The position numbers and the translations under genes are program-made. From the NCBI RefSeq assembly GCF_000499845.2, contig NC_023759.2:36254273-36318272 (forward strand): 64,000 bases of DNA. The letters run 5' to 3'. Below the pieces are notes generated by a model. That model did no database searches. It was not told the DNA's origin and saw nothing but the letters and a program-made list of their open reading frames with translations. Each line of letters starts with the position of its first letter. The stretch's first letter is position 1. The DNA is from Phaseolus vulgaris. Its lineage: Eukaryota; Streptophyta; Magnoliopsida; Fabales; Fabaceae. Positions 10,466 to 20,424 of this stretch are shown here, piece after piece.

Positions 10466-11119
10466 GGCTTTGTTTGGATTAGAGAGTGAAAATGAAGGAT
10501 TAAATTTGAGATAATTTGAAGGAAAAGTGTGAAGAAAGTGAGGTTGTTTAGATTAAGGTAAATAGAGTAGAAAGTGTAGAGAAATTTTATAAAAGTTTAT
10601 TAGTGATGAGATAGATGTGATTAAAATTATATTTTTTAATTGATAAAATTATAAATTTACAAATTTATTTTTATATTAAAAAATTATTAAAAGTTAATTA
10701 GATTGATTTATTTATAAATTAAATAACTTTATTATTTTTATTTTTTATAATTAATATAATTATTATATAATTTTTTTATTTAAAAATATATATTTATTAC
10801 TATTATTTATATTTATTCTTATAAATAATTAATTCTGTTATTTTATAATAAATATTTTTTTACAATTTTAATTATATGTTTATATTTGAATTATAATCTT
10901 ATTTTAAATAAAAATAATAATAATTTTAGTTTAAAATAAAACAACTAACCTAAACTATAAAGCAACTTTCGTTGCAATTCTCTCCATCCACGCGAAGAAA
11001 GTTTTAAACAGAAATTTTTTTCGTTTTTCGTGTTTTTATATTATTTAATACTTCGTTTTTCGTGTTTTATTCACAAACAGTAAATCAGCTCCTTTCTGCT
11101 CCCAAAAACAAACGGAGTC
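10466..11119. mobile_element. PIF/Harbinger-like non-autonomous element, copy 1
   Basis: 654 bp, starting GGCTTTGTTTGGATTAGAGAG and ending CAAACGGAGTC, with TTA on both sides (10463-10465 and 11120-11122). The ends are imperfect inverted repeats of a GGCTTTGTTTGG kind, and the interior is AT-rich without coding content. A TTA-type 3-bp target duplication suggests the PIF/Harbinger superfamily. Relatives occur at 11123-11838, 33977-34674, about 35930-36250 (reverse), 40070 onward and 63262-63891. They share a GAAGAAAGTTTT motif near one end and many G/A-rich GATTTGTGAGGA-like words near the other. Confidence 0.6.
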
Positions 11120-11122
11120 TTA

Positions 11123-11838
11123 AGCTCTGTTTGGATTGAGGAGGGGATTTGTGAGGAGGGAGCGAGTGGATTTGTGAGGATTAGAGAGGATGAGTGAGAA
11201 TATGTGAGGTTGTTTGGATTTAGGGATGATAGAGTGGATTTGTGAGGATGGTTTATTGTAAGTTTACAAATTTGTCTTTGTTATTAAAATAATGAATTAT
11301 GATTTTTTTTAATAGGTTTGAATTAATTAAATTTTTTAATATATAATATTCATAATTACTTATGTTTTATAATAAAAAATTAAAAAATATAATAGAAAAT
11401 ATTTTTGTGTTAAATTGAAATAAAATTATTAAATACATTAAAATTTATGAAAATAATATTTATTATTATATTTATTTATTATTTTATATAACTATATATA
11501 TTTTGTTAATATTATAATTTTTTTTGTATATTTTTATTTTTATTATTTATAATTGTATGTTGTTATTAATAGTATAATTAAATATTTTTGAACTTATAAA
11601 TAAATTTATGTAATATTTAATTTTGATATTTTAATAAAATGCATGTCTAAGGGTATTTTGGTAAAATACAACTATCCTATTTAATCCCTACAAATCTCTT
11701 CATTTTGTGAAGAATAAAAAAAACTCTCCACCTTCTCCCTCATCCTCTCCCTCACCCTCAAAACCATAGAAACAAATACAAAAAAACACTCCCTCCCTCC
11801 TCTCCCCTCCCTCCTCCCACTTGGAAGCAAACACACCC
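11123..11838. mobile_element. PIF/Harbinger-like non-autonomous element, copy 2
   Basis: 716 bp, beginning AGCTCTGTTTGGATTGAGG and ending GGAAGCAAACACACCC, with TTA at 11120-11122 and 11839-11841. It abuts copy 1 and uses the same TTA, so one inserted at the edge of the other. There is no ORF; the right end is CT-rich and the left end GA-rich, forming an imperfect inverted repeat. Confidence 0.6.
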
Positions 11839-11841
11839 TTA

Positions 11842-12412
11842 AAGTTACTTCAAATTTTTTAAATTAAATGTGTATTTATGTATTGTTTCATTTTCCTTTC
11901 TAAATATCATAATTATTTTTTATATTAATTAAATAAAACGTACAAATTAAAAATAATATCATTTTAACATTTGAAAATAATAAATAAAAATTATTTTATT
12001 AAAAAGACAGACGTTTAAAAATGATGGAAAAAGATCACAAAAGAATAAAAATAAAACTACGGGATCTAGAACATAAAGCTACTTGTCTAGGTCTAGGTCA
12101 ACAAGTTTGTCATCGTTTTAGAAATTTCATAAATATTTACAAGTGAGAAAAATATGACAATAAATAATTAAACTTCGAAGTTAAAATTAACAATAACTAA
12201 AAGTTAGATTTTAAAAGAACACTTAAATAAATTTTGATTTCCTGATATATATCGATATGTTTTTTCAAGCAATCAATAAAATTTTCTTGAATAAATATTA
12301 AAAATTTGACTTCAGTCTTTTGAAAAAAAAAATTATATTTTATTCTTATTATTACCACTAATTTTGATTCCTTTTCTCTATCTATCACCCTAGAATAATC
12401 GGTTTATTTTCA
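11842..12412. other. AT-rich intergenic DNA, no gene seen
   Basis: Short open frames only, without recognisable motifs. Confidence 0.5.
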
Positions 12413-12413
12413 A

Positions 12414-12668
12414 AATAACTTTAAAATGTTATTTCTTATATCTATCTTTGGTGTTTTTGAAATATAATAGTCAAAGATTAATTAATTATTAGAATTATGA
12501 AAAGAAGTATTTTAAAATTATTTTAGACTAACTTAATTCTTCTCTTTGTGTTATGATAGAATATTCAATAATTTGACCATGAAAACGAACACTGGTGAGA
12601 TAATAACAACATAAAGAGTTGACTGAGTCACATAAACCACGTAGAACCAAACAATTCAAATCGGCGGT
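12414..12668 (+). repeat. Duplicate of the receptor-kinase upstream region
   Basis: This segment matches 13286-13923, the promoter-side DNA of the receptor-kinase gene, once two insertions in the latter are removed. Shared words include ACTTTAAAATGTT, TATGATAGAATATTCAATA, TTGACTGAGTCACAT and a CGGCGG patch. Homology ends about 75 bp before where the ATG would be expected, and the coding part is absent, replaced by the truncated Copia that follows. It is probably the remains of a tandem second copy of the gene's 5' region. Confidence 0.7.
12619..12630 (+). promoter_or_regulatory. W-box/bZIP-like motif in the duplicated upstream region
   Basis: TTGACTGAGTCA occurs here and again at 13845-13856. 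It combines a TTGAC core, bound by WRKY factors, with TGAGTCA, bound by bZIP factors. Conservation in both copies is seen; a regulatory role is inferred. Confidence 0.4.
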
Positions 12669-13285
12669 TTGGGTCCAATTGGTGAATTTGTAGCTAGGAG
12701 GAAACCCATGTTTTTTATAACAAGTATCGATATTATCAGAAGGAAAACCCACTTTGCGAAAACAAACCGTCTCAGTATGACCGTATTTACCACAAAAATT
12801 GCATGTAATAGTGTGACTAATATTAAGACTAGGGTTTTCATTAGACATTGTCTAAGAGATTTTGAAACACAATCAAGATTTTGAAAGAGAACAGAAAAGA
12901 TAACCAAGAACAGCAAAGGGGGAAATAAAGATCAAATAGAAACGCAACATAACTCTTCATTCAAAGAGCTCTGATACCGTATTACAGTGAAGATGAATAT
13001 TCCTTGTCTGATGTGGTGCATCAAATGGAGCGTACGTAATCACAATGAAGAAAGGGAGGTTATGATGAACCCTAATTGCAAATGAAAAAGAGACAATGAC
13101 TTAAGCATAAAAGAGAAAAAAACATATAAAAAAAAATACAAAAGAAATTTTTATTTACTTATGTATTAGAGAATAAAATACATAATATATATAAGAAGAA
13201 AGACTAAGATCTAGTTGAAACAGAAAAGAAAAAAAAGTTCGACCAAACAAACAAAATTCAATAACTTAATAAAAAAAGTTGAACA
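12669..13285 (-). mobile_element. Truncated Ty1/Copia: LTR, primer site and start of gag
   Basis: On the minus strand, an LTR (about 13285 down to 12977, starting TGTTCAAC) is followed by GGTATCAGAGC, the initiator-Met-type Copia primer site near 12968-12978. A gag fragment (12848-12669) follows, with a CX2CX4HX4C zinc knuckle (CNFCGKYGHTETVC) and a second Cys-rich patch. The LTR matches the Copia LTR at 39333-39647, including its AGGAATATTCATCTTCA end. Everything 3' of gag is gone, and the left edge joins the duplicated upstream region directly. Confidence 0.8.
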
Positions 13286-13390
13286 AACTTTAAAATGTTG
13301 TTTCTTATATTATCTTTAGTGTTTTTGAAATATAATAGTCAAAGATTAATTAATTATTAAAATTACGAAAAAAAAGTATTTCAAAATTAC

Positions 13391-13574
13391 TTTAGAGTAA
13401 CTTCAGTTTTCTTTTTTATTTTCTACACATGTATCTGTAAGTATTGACTGCCAAAAGCATTAAATGGTTGTAAGTCTTGGTCAAGCTAACATATGTAGCT
13501 ATCTTGTACAACTATCATGATGTAAATACATTGAAGTGTCACATCGTTACACTGTTTTTCAAAGTTACTCTAAA
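13391..13574. mobile_element. 184-bp MITE with 13-bp perfect terminal repeats
   Basis: TTTAGAGTAACTT at the left end and AAGTTACTCTAAA at the right end are exact inverted repeats. The homologous site at about 12520 lacks the interior. A related partial copy with ACATTGAAGTGTCACATC lies at 10388-10440. The superfamily is not clear. Confidence 0.6.
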
Positions 13575-13844
13575 TTAATCTGTTCGTGTTATGATAGAAT
13601 ATTCAATAGTAAAATATACTTTAATTTTGGATTTAATTTTGGAGTTGTATATAAATTTAGAAATAAATATATATAATAAAAATAAATTTATAATAAATAA
13701 TATAAAAAATATAAAAAATATTAAAATAATAATATTAAAAATTATAATACGATTATATAAAAAATTGAAATTATGAATATATCATTACCTTATTTAATAA
13801 TTTCACCATGAAAATGAGAGATGAGATAATAAGAACATGAAGAG

Positions 13845-13856
13845 TTGACTGAGTCA
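13845..13856 (+). promoter_or_regulatory. W-box/bZIP-like motif upstream of the receptor kinase
   Basis: TTGACTGAGTCA, about 145 bp upstream of the start codon. WAK-family genes are often wound- or pathogen-responsive, which would fit WRKY/bZIP input, but only the motif itself is seen. Confidence 0.45.
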
Positions 13857-13934
13857 CATGAAGTACAACCAAACAAGCTGGATGCTTCAATCCAAACTGA
13901 ACCGATCGGTTCAAACCGGCGGCATTTTTGTCAG

Positions 13935-13942
13935 TATAAACA
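13935..13942 (+). promoter_or_regulatory. TATA box of the receptor-kinase gene
   Basis: TATAAACA lies 56-63 bp upstream of the ATG at 13998. That would place transcription start near 13965 and leave a short 5' leader. Confidence 0.55.
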
Positions 13943-13997
13943 TACTCGCAGAAGATGAAGAAGAAGAAGCAAACACACTAGCTTATAGCTTACAACA

Positions 13998-16468
13998 ATG
14001 GAATTGAAGGTGCTGACACAGATGCAAGTGACCCTGCTGCTGCTGCTGATTGTGTTGACAAGAACAGGAACTGCAGCAGATGACCAAGACCTGCTCGGCT
14101 GCCCGAACAAGTGCGGAGATGTTTCGATTCCATACCCCTTTGGCGTAGGTGTGTCAGATATCACGGGAAAGAACTGTTACTTGGAGAAAAACTTGGAACT
14201 CAATTGCACTGACTCCATTCTATACGCAGGTAACGTCGAAGTTCAGAACATAACCCTCGTCGGTCAAATGGAGATGAATTTCTTCGTCTCCAGTATCTGC
14301 AAAATCAACATTTCTAACGGAAAAAATAAATCCAACACACCCACACTCCAAACTGCATCCTTCACTATTTCCAGCACGGACAACAAGTTCGTGAGTATAG
14401 GCTGCGACACGTACGGGTATCTCAACAGTTACGTCGACCAAGCTAAATACTCAACAGGGTGCTTGACAAGATGTGACAAGAATGACCCGAATGTGAAAAA
14501 TATGCAGAGAAATGATGGGAAATGTTCGGGCATAGGGTGCTGCCAGGTGGATATACCTCCTGGAATGAAGAACATCAGTATACAAGCATCCTCCTTTGAT
14601 GATTTCAAATCCTTTTCGGGTAACAGCTGCAGCGTTTCGTTTGTGGTGAAAAATGGCGGGTACAGTTTCAAGATGGATCATTTGAAACACATCCCATTCG
14701 ATAAGGCTCCCATGGTGGTTGATTGGACTGTTGGAGATGGTGCCTGTAACGTTTCCAAGAATAACGACAACTATGCGTGCACCAGTAATCATAGCGTTTG
14801 CGAGGACCCACCCTATGCCAATCGAAATGGCTACCAATGCAAATGTAAACAAGGTTTTGTGGGCAACCCTTACCTTCGCACTGGTTGCACAGGTAAATTA
14901 CTTAACTATGCTGCCTCTAAACAAATGGATATATATATTTCAGCTTTGGTATTTTACGAAATGATTATTTGTGTTTGGGCTTTGTAGACTTTTTGGAATG
15001 TACAACGGGCAATCACAATTGCGCAAGAGATGAGTATTGTCATGATATTCCTGGCTCTTTTGAATGTTTATGTCCTGTTGGACTAACCGGAAAAGCAACA
15101 AACGGAGGTGGAGGATGCCAACCAAAAAAGGAGGATGATGCATTTACCAAGATCGTCATTGGTGAGCATATAATTAAGCTCATTAGAGTTTTGTTTTTCT
15201 TCCCTTTTGGCAAGACACTAAATTTTCACTTGAGTTTTGCCTTATTTATATTTTGATATATAACAGGATCAGGTGTAGGATTAATTGCTCTATTTGTGGG
15301 GGTTTCTTGGCTGTACTTGATGCACCAGAAAAGGAGACTGCTCAAATTGAAGGAAAAGTTCTTTCAGCAGAATGGGGGCATCATTCTAAGACAGAAACTC
15401 TCTGCAAGAGGAGAAACGTCTCAATCCGCCACAATTTTCAGTGTTGAGGAACTAAAGAAAGCCACCAACAATTTTGATGAGAGTTTAATCATTGGTAGAG
15501 GAGGTTTTGGAACAGTTTTCAAAGGAGTTCTCTTAAATAACGAAGTTGTGGCCATCAAAAAGTCCAAAATAATGGACTCGAGCCAAGTGGAGCAATTCAT
15601 CAACGAGGTCATTATACTGTCACAAATTAATCACAGGAATGTGGTTAAACTCTTTGGTTGTTGTTTAGAGACAGAAGTTCCTTTATTGGTCTATGAATTT
15701 GTTGAAAATGGCACCCTTTTTGATTATTTGCATAAGCAAGGCCAGGTGCCTAATGTAAGTTGGAAAACGCGTTTAAGGATTGCTACAGAAGCAGCTGGAG
15801 CTTTGTCATATCTACACTCGGAAGCTTCCATACCCATCATCCACAGAGATGTGAAAACTGCTAACATACTCTTAGATGAAAGTAACACAGCCAAAGTGTC
15901 TGACTTTGGAGCTTCACGATTGGTTCCACTTGACCAAACTGAAATAGCCACAATTGTGCAAGGAACCTTTGGCTATTTAGACCCAGAGTACATGCAATCA
16001 GGCCAATTGACTGAAAAAAGTGATGTTTATAGCTTTGGGGTAGTGCTTGTAGAACTTCTAAGTGGGGAGGAACCTTTCTCTTCTCACAAGACAGAAGAGA
16101 AACGAAGTCTCACATTTCATTTTCTTAGTAGCTTGGAAAAGGATTCCCTGATTGATGTTCTTGAGAATGATATTCTGGATGAAGAAAATAAGCAGGAGAT
16201 TATGGAGGTTGCTATTCTTGCTGCCAGGTGCTTGAAACTTAGAGGGGAGGAAAGGCCTAGCATGAAGGAAGTGACAATGGAATTGGAGGGAATAAGGCAT
16301 ATGGACAAACACCCTTGGACCAATACAAGCCAAGATTTTGAGGAGAGTCAATACTTGCTTTCTGAGCCACAAAGCACTCCTGAACATGGTTACAGTAGTG
16401 GCCAACAAAGTACTGGATTTGATAGCTTGAGAGAACTTGAATTAATTAACTTTGGTAATGGGAGATGA
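13998..16468 (+). CDS. Wall-associated receptor kinase-like protein
   Basis: Three exons, 13998-14892, 14988-15161 and 15267-16468, join in frame (GT-AG introns of 95 and 105 bp) into 756 residues, a usual WAK/WAKL length. Order: hydrophobic signal peptide (1-27); GUB_WAK galacturonan-binding-like domain (from [17 protein letters not shown] near 35); a Cys-rich EGF-like segment (about 250-298); a calcium-binding-type EGF (299-345, [25 protein letters not shown]); one membrane span (about 358-375); and a Ser/Thr kinase. Kinase landmarks are [11 protein letters not shown] (433), Lys454 in [16 protein letters not shown] (Asp551), DFGAS (Asp569) and [10 protein letters not shown]. It is an RD kinase with all catalytic residues. 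Such proteins sit in the plasma membrane, bind pectin fragments and signal in growth or defence. An intron between the extracellular EGF exons and the kinase exon is standard for the family. No lesion was found. Confidence 0.93.
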
Positions 16469-16640
16469 CACACCACACCAACAATATCAATTCCCACTTC
16501 ACTATTTTAGTTTTCTTTATTTATTGTTAAGTTAGTCTCATTATATTATAATTTTATTCTAATTAATGTATGTATAGGCAATATTTATAAATGTTTACCT
16601 TTACTTACTTTATTAATATAAAAGACATTTTTATGTTGAA
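16469..16640 (+). other. 3' UTR region of the receptor-kinase gene
   Basis: T- and A-rich sequence after the TGA at 16466-16468, with TTTATTGTTA- and AATGTATGTA-type plant polyadenylation-like signals near 16515-16575. The exact end cannot be set. Confidence 0.35.
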
Positions 16641-19500
16641 TATTTAAGACTAGGAGATCTAAAGTTAGGTTGTACACAATATCTGATATCCGATGTAAAA
16701 AATGCATATTTATGTTAGATTATAAACTAGTCGGCGTGAATAAATAAGAAAAAAATGTCAAAAAATTATGTCGTTCAGAATATGGTTTGACATAAATTTT
16801 AACCAATTTCAAAAAAATATAATTGATTTTGATTCAAAACCAAAACCAAAACTTGAAATACATAAAAATACCAATCCACATAGGTACAATATAAGTCAAA
16901 CATTTCAACAAAAAGTTTTATAAAAAATATCTAATCTAACCTAAAAAGTATCTAAACAAGGAAATAAAGATATCTACACTAGTTTGGTTGTCCATTGTTT
17001 TCAAATTTTTTAAATGGAGATTGATCATTAAATACTTAAAACATTTGACATATATTATTAGACAATATCATAAAAAAAAATGTTGAAATGTGTTATCCAG
17101 AAAATGATTGTGATAAAGGAGATGAATATGGATGAATGAGATGAGTGTGGATGAAGGATATAAGTGTGAATGAAGGAGATGAGAAAAAGAATGTGGATGA
17201 AGGAGATAAATGTGGTCGCCACAAAGTTTAATGTGGCGGTTTTATGCTACCCGCCGCAACACCCACAAATTTAACACTATGTTTAAAGTGATGAGTTTTA
17301 TATGTAATTAGTGTCAATTATAACTATAACAATTTAATTCATTAAAGAAGATTTCGGTGCCATTATATATAAGGTATAATGTGACGTTTTTAATTTTCAG
17401 TATTATAATAAAATTGTAAAAATAATACGTCGATTTCAACTAACATAATTTTAATTCTAAATAAATGAAATTTAACCACCATTTTTTATAATCTGGTTTG
17501 TACAATTAAACTAAACATAATATATTTTCATAATAAAATAAAATAATATATAAAGTTATAAGCATCCATTCATTTCATTGAAAATCAAAGCACACATAAT
17601 ATTTTTCAAAAGTTGATACATAATTGAAAATTAAAACCCATAAAAAGTTCATACATCCCTAATCAAGTTTAAAATTAAAACACACATCCATAATTAGTTT
17701 TGCTTCCAGCACTTGATCTGATTAGATTAGGTGATAGAGCACCACTTCCATTATCTGATGCCCGAAATAAATAATTTTAAGTTAATGAATTTGAATGTTT
17801 ATAATTATAAAATAAAAGACACCAATAAATATTTAAATATATTAATATCTCATTGATGGATACATGAACCAAATTAGTTGTCATTGCTGCAAAATGTTTT
17901 GAAACATCTTTTCTTGAAGCAATATATACAAGCAAAGTGTTCATTTGAGTTACCTTGTCCTCCACATTTGAGTTACCACCACTCTGTAGAATAATTTGTC
18001 TCTTCCTTATATCTCTATTTCTATTACATTCTACAAATTAAAAATGAAATCAATTTTATATAAACTTAAAGTAAACTTATTAATAATAAAAAAAAGAATT
18101 TACCACTACAGAAGAACTCAAACCATCTCAATATCATACTCAATATTACAATATGATAATACAAAAGTAATCAAAATTTTCCTCAAACCTCTAAACTTAA
18201 AAAGAGTCCAGATAAATAAATTTTAAAAAGATGAAATTTTGAATGATATAAAAAATAAATATTTATAATATAAATATAGACTTTTATTTTTTATTCATTT
18301 AAACTTTATTTTTAAATAAAATTCATGCCATACCATTTATATAATTTAAAGAGATAAAGCAGGTTGTGACCTTCGTAGAACGCGTTAGAGTACCAATATT
18401 TGTGGTTATTAATACAGACCAATTCTTTTATTTTGCCTAGGAGTTTGAATTAATCAAAAGTTAATGCAAATTCAATGCAAGGTAGGATATTCCTAGGAGA
18501 AGTGGTTCTTATTAAGCCACTTGTCCAATCCATGATCCATATTGACCTCACATCATGCTTATTTGCCAAAATTAAATCACCCTATCATCACGTTCAATCA
18601 ACTCAATTCTAATGGAGAAAAAAAATATAGTTTACTAAATGAAAAGTCATTAAGTATTAATTTACTAACTAAATCTAATAAAGAAATAAATTTTTATTTT
18701 CTTTTTTGATATTACCATCTCACATCACATGATTTAATAATTTAAGAGGATATACATCCAAATCCAAATAAATTAGTTTGATGTAGTACTTGATTTCTTT
18801 AAATTTAATCTCAGATTTCTAGGTGTTAATCTAATTTGTTCTTTTTATATTTGTCTGCAATTTGCAAATTTATTCAAATCTATTACTTATGCAACAACTT
18901 TGTTCTCAAATAAGAACCTTAATTCTTAATTAAAAAAGAATAAGCCTTAATGAATGACCTGCTCCACTCACTATTCACTATGCTTTTAGAGACAAGAACC
19001 GAATACTTGTTAGTCTAAAGCAAAAATCACAGTTTATGTGTGTTTGTTCTTCTCATCCTCATACCCAGATGCTCTTCCTCTTCTTCCTAAAAACTGTGCT
19101 CCTGATCTAACATTTCCTTTCATTAGAGCATTAGAGTGCCCTGATAATAAAGCTTCGTGAAATGGAATAAAATATGTACTAACTAAAGTCTGAATATAAA
19201 GAGAAAATAGTGTTTAAAGATTTACTGAATGGAATTGTTTAACTATAAATTGAATACTGTTGGCATGTCTTCAATAACCAGCTACTAACTGATACTTCTC
19301 GCTTGTATTTAAATAATAAATCCTTTTTCACTACCAAAATAATGGATCCAAATCAAAAGACTTAACTAGTCTCAAGATGTATTTTTCAATACTTGTTTCT
19401 GTCCCTTGGCTCCCCATGTCAAGAGAGCATTTCAATGCTAATATACTTACAAAGTTGCTTTTTCCCATTTTAGAAAATGCATCTAATAGTTTCTTCCGCT
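16641..19500. other. AT-rich intergenic DNA, no gene supported
   Basis: Contains a GATGAATGAGATGA-like short repeat patch at about 17100-17205 followed by a CCGCCGCAAC-rich spot, which resembles transposon sub-terminal DNA. At 17777-17965 a 62-residue minus-strand frame (VTQMNTLLVYIASRKD) looks vaguely like the C-terminal tail of plant transposase-related proteins, but I cannot assign it. The rest shows nothing. Confidence 0.45.
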
Positions 19501-19504
19501 TTAT

Positions 19505-19850
19505 ATATCGATTACTACAAACGGATTTTTTCCGTATATAAACCAAAAATAGTTACATATGGATGTAATTTATATGTAATTTTAGTACCATGAAGCGAGA
19601 ATCCTTACATACAGATAAAATCCGTATGTAATGTATTAAAATTTTATTAAAAAACCTAAATTCTTATTTACAGATAAAATCCATATATAACCTATTTCAA
19701 ACATAAATAAAAAAAATAAAAATTGTTACATACATATATAATCTATATGTAAAGTATTAAAAAATTAAAAAAAAACTCTTACTTAGAAATATAAATATAA
19801 TTAAATAAAAATAAATTATATATATAGCTGAAATCCGTATTTAACGTATG
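19505..19850. repeat. Degenerate repeats around TACATACGGATAAAATCCGTATG
   Basis: Four diverged units of about 65-75 bp contain a palindromic core, seen best as ACAGATAAAATCCGTATGTAA near 19612 and weaker near 19510, 19672 and 19732. Each is followed by a GTATTAAAA-like stretch. Such arrays are typical of transposon sub-terminal DNA. They lie left of the TOPLESS fragment and may belong to the element that carries it. Confidence 0.5.
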
Positions 19851-19869
19851 GGGTGCAGAAAGAAAAAAG

Positions 19870-20250
19870 TACGGGTGCAGGAAGAAACTGCCCCATATTG
19901 TATTCTGCAGCCCACCTTCACCTCAATTAAAAATAAATTAAATTTGGAACCCTTCTGCCCCCAATAAACAAGAACAAAACCCTATAACCTAAATCACAAA
20001 GGGAACCCTAATTCCACACCACCGAACGGAACCACCGAACGGCCACCGTCGACCACCGCACGAACAGCCACCACCACGCGTCTGCCCAGTCGCCGCCACC
20101 GTGCCACCTGCTCCGCTCGATTGCCACCACCGTCGCACTCGTTCAAGACGAACGCACGAACAACCACCACCGTCGACCATCGCACGAACAACCACCACCG
20201 TGCGACGCTCCACCCCATTTCTAAGAAAGGTTTGAGTGTAAGTAACAGTT
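19870..20250. other. GC-richer patch with ACCACCGTCG-type low-complexity repeats
   Basis: A block rich in CCACCACCG and GAACGG words, in several phases, sits in AT-rich DNA. Open frames exist on both strands but give only His/Thr/Arg- or Gly/Val-rich low-complexity peptides without a family match. I do not call a gene. Confidence 0.45.
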
Positions 20251-20424
20251 TGGAGCAGGTTACATATCCTTCCTTCTTCTTGTCTTTGAACTGGACCAAA
20301 CAAAGCATTATTAGTTTGGACTATTTTTGAGTTTAGAACTGCCATCACCTTTAACAGTACAGTGAAGGGGGAAGAATTGCCATCAACCTAGATACTAAAC
20401 ATACTAATGAAAGGTGACTCTAGG

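Larger units (their letters stand above)
13286..13923 (+). promoter_or_regulatory. Upstream region of the receptor-kinase gene (duplicated)
   Basis: This is homologous to 12414-12668 but carries two extra insertions: the 184-bp element at 13391-13574 and an AT-rich block at about 13612-13797. It holds the second TTGACTGAGTCA motif, about 145 bp before the ATG of the kinase gene. Confidence 0.6.

Noticed and set aside
17777..17965. A 62-codon minus-strand ORF resembling a transposase tail
   Set aside because: Similarity is only an impression, without signature residues; left as an unassigned region.
19989..20348. A 119-codon minus-strand ORF rich in Arg, Gly and Val, and a plus-strand His/Thr-rich ORF
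   Set aside because: Both come from the low-complexity ACCACCGTCG patch, and neither matches a known domain.
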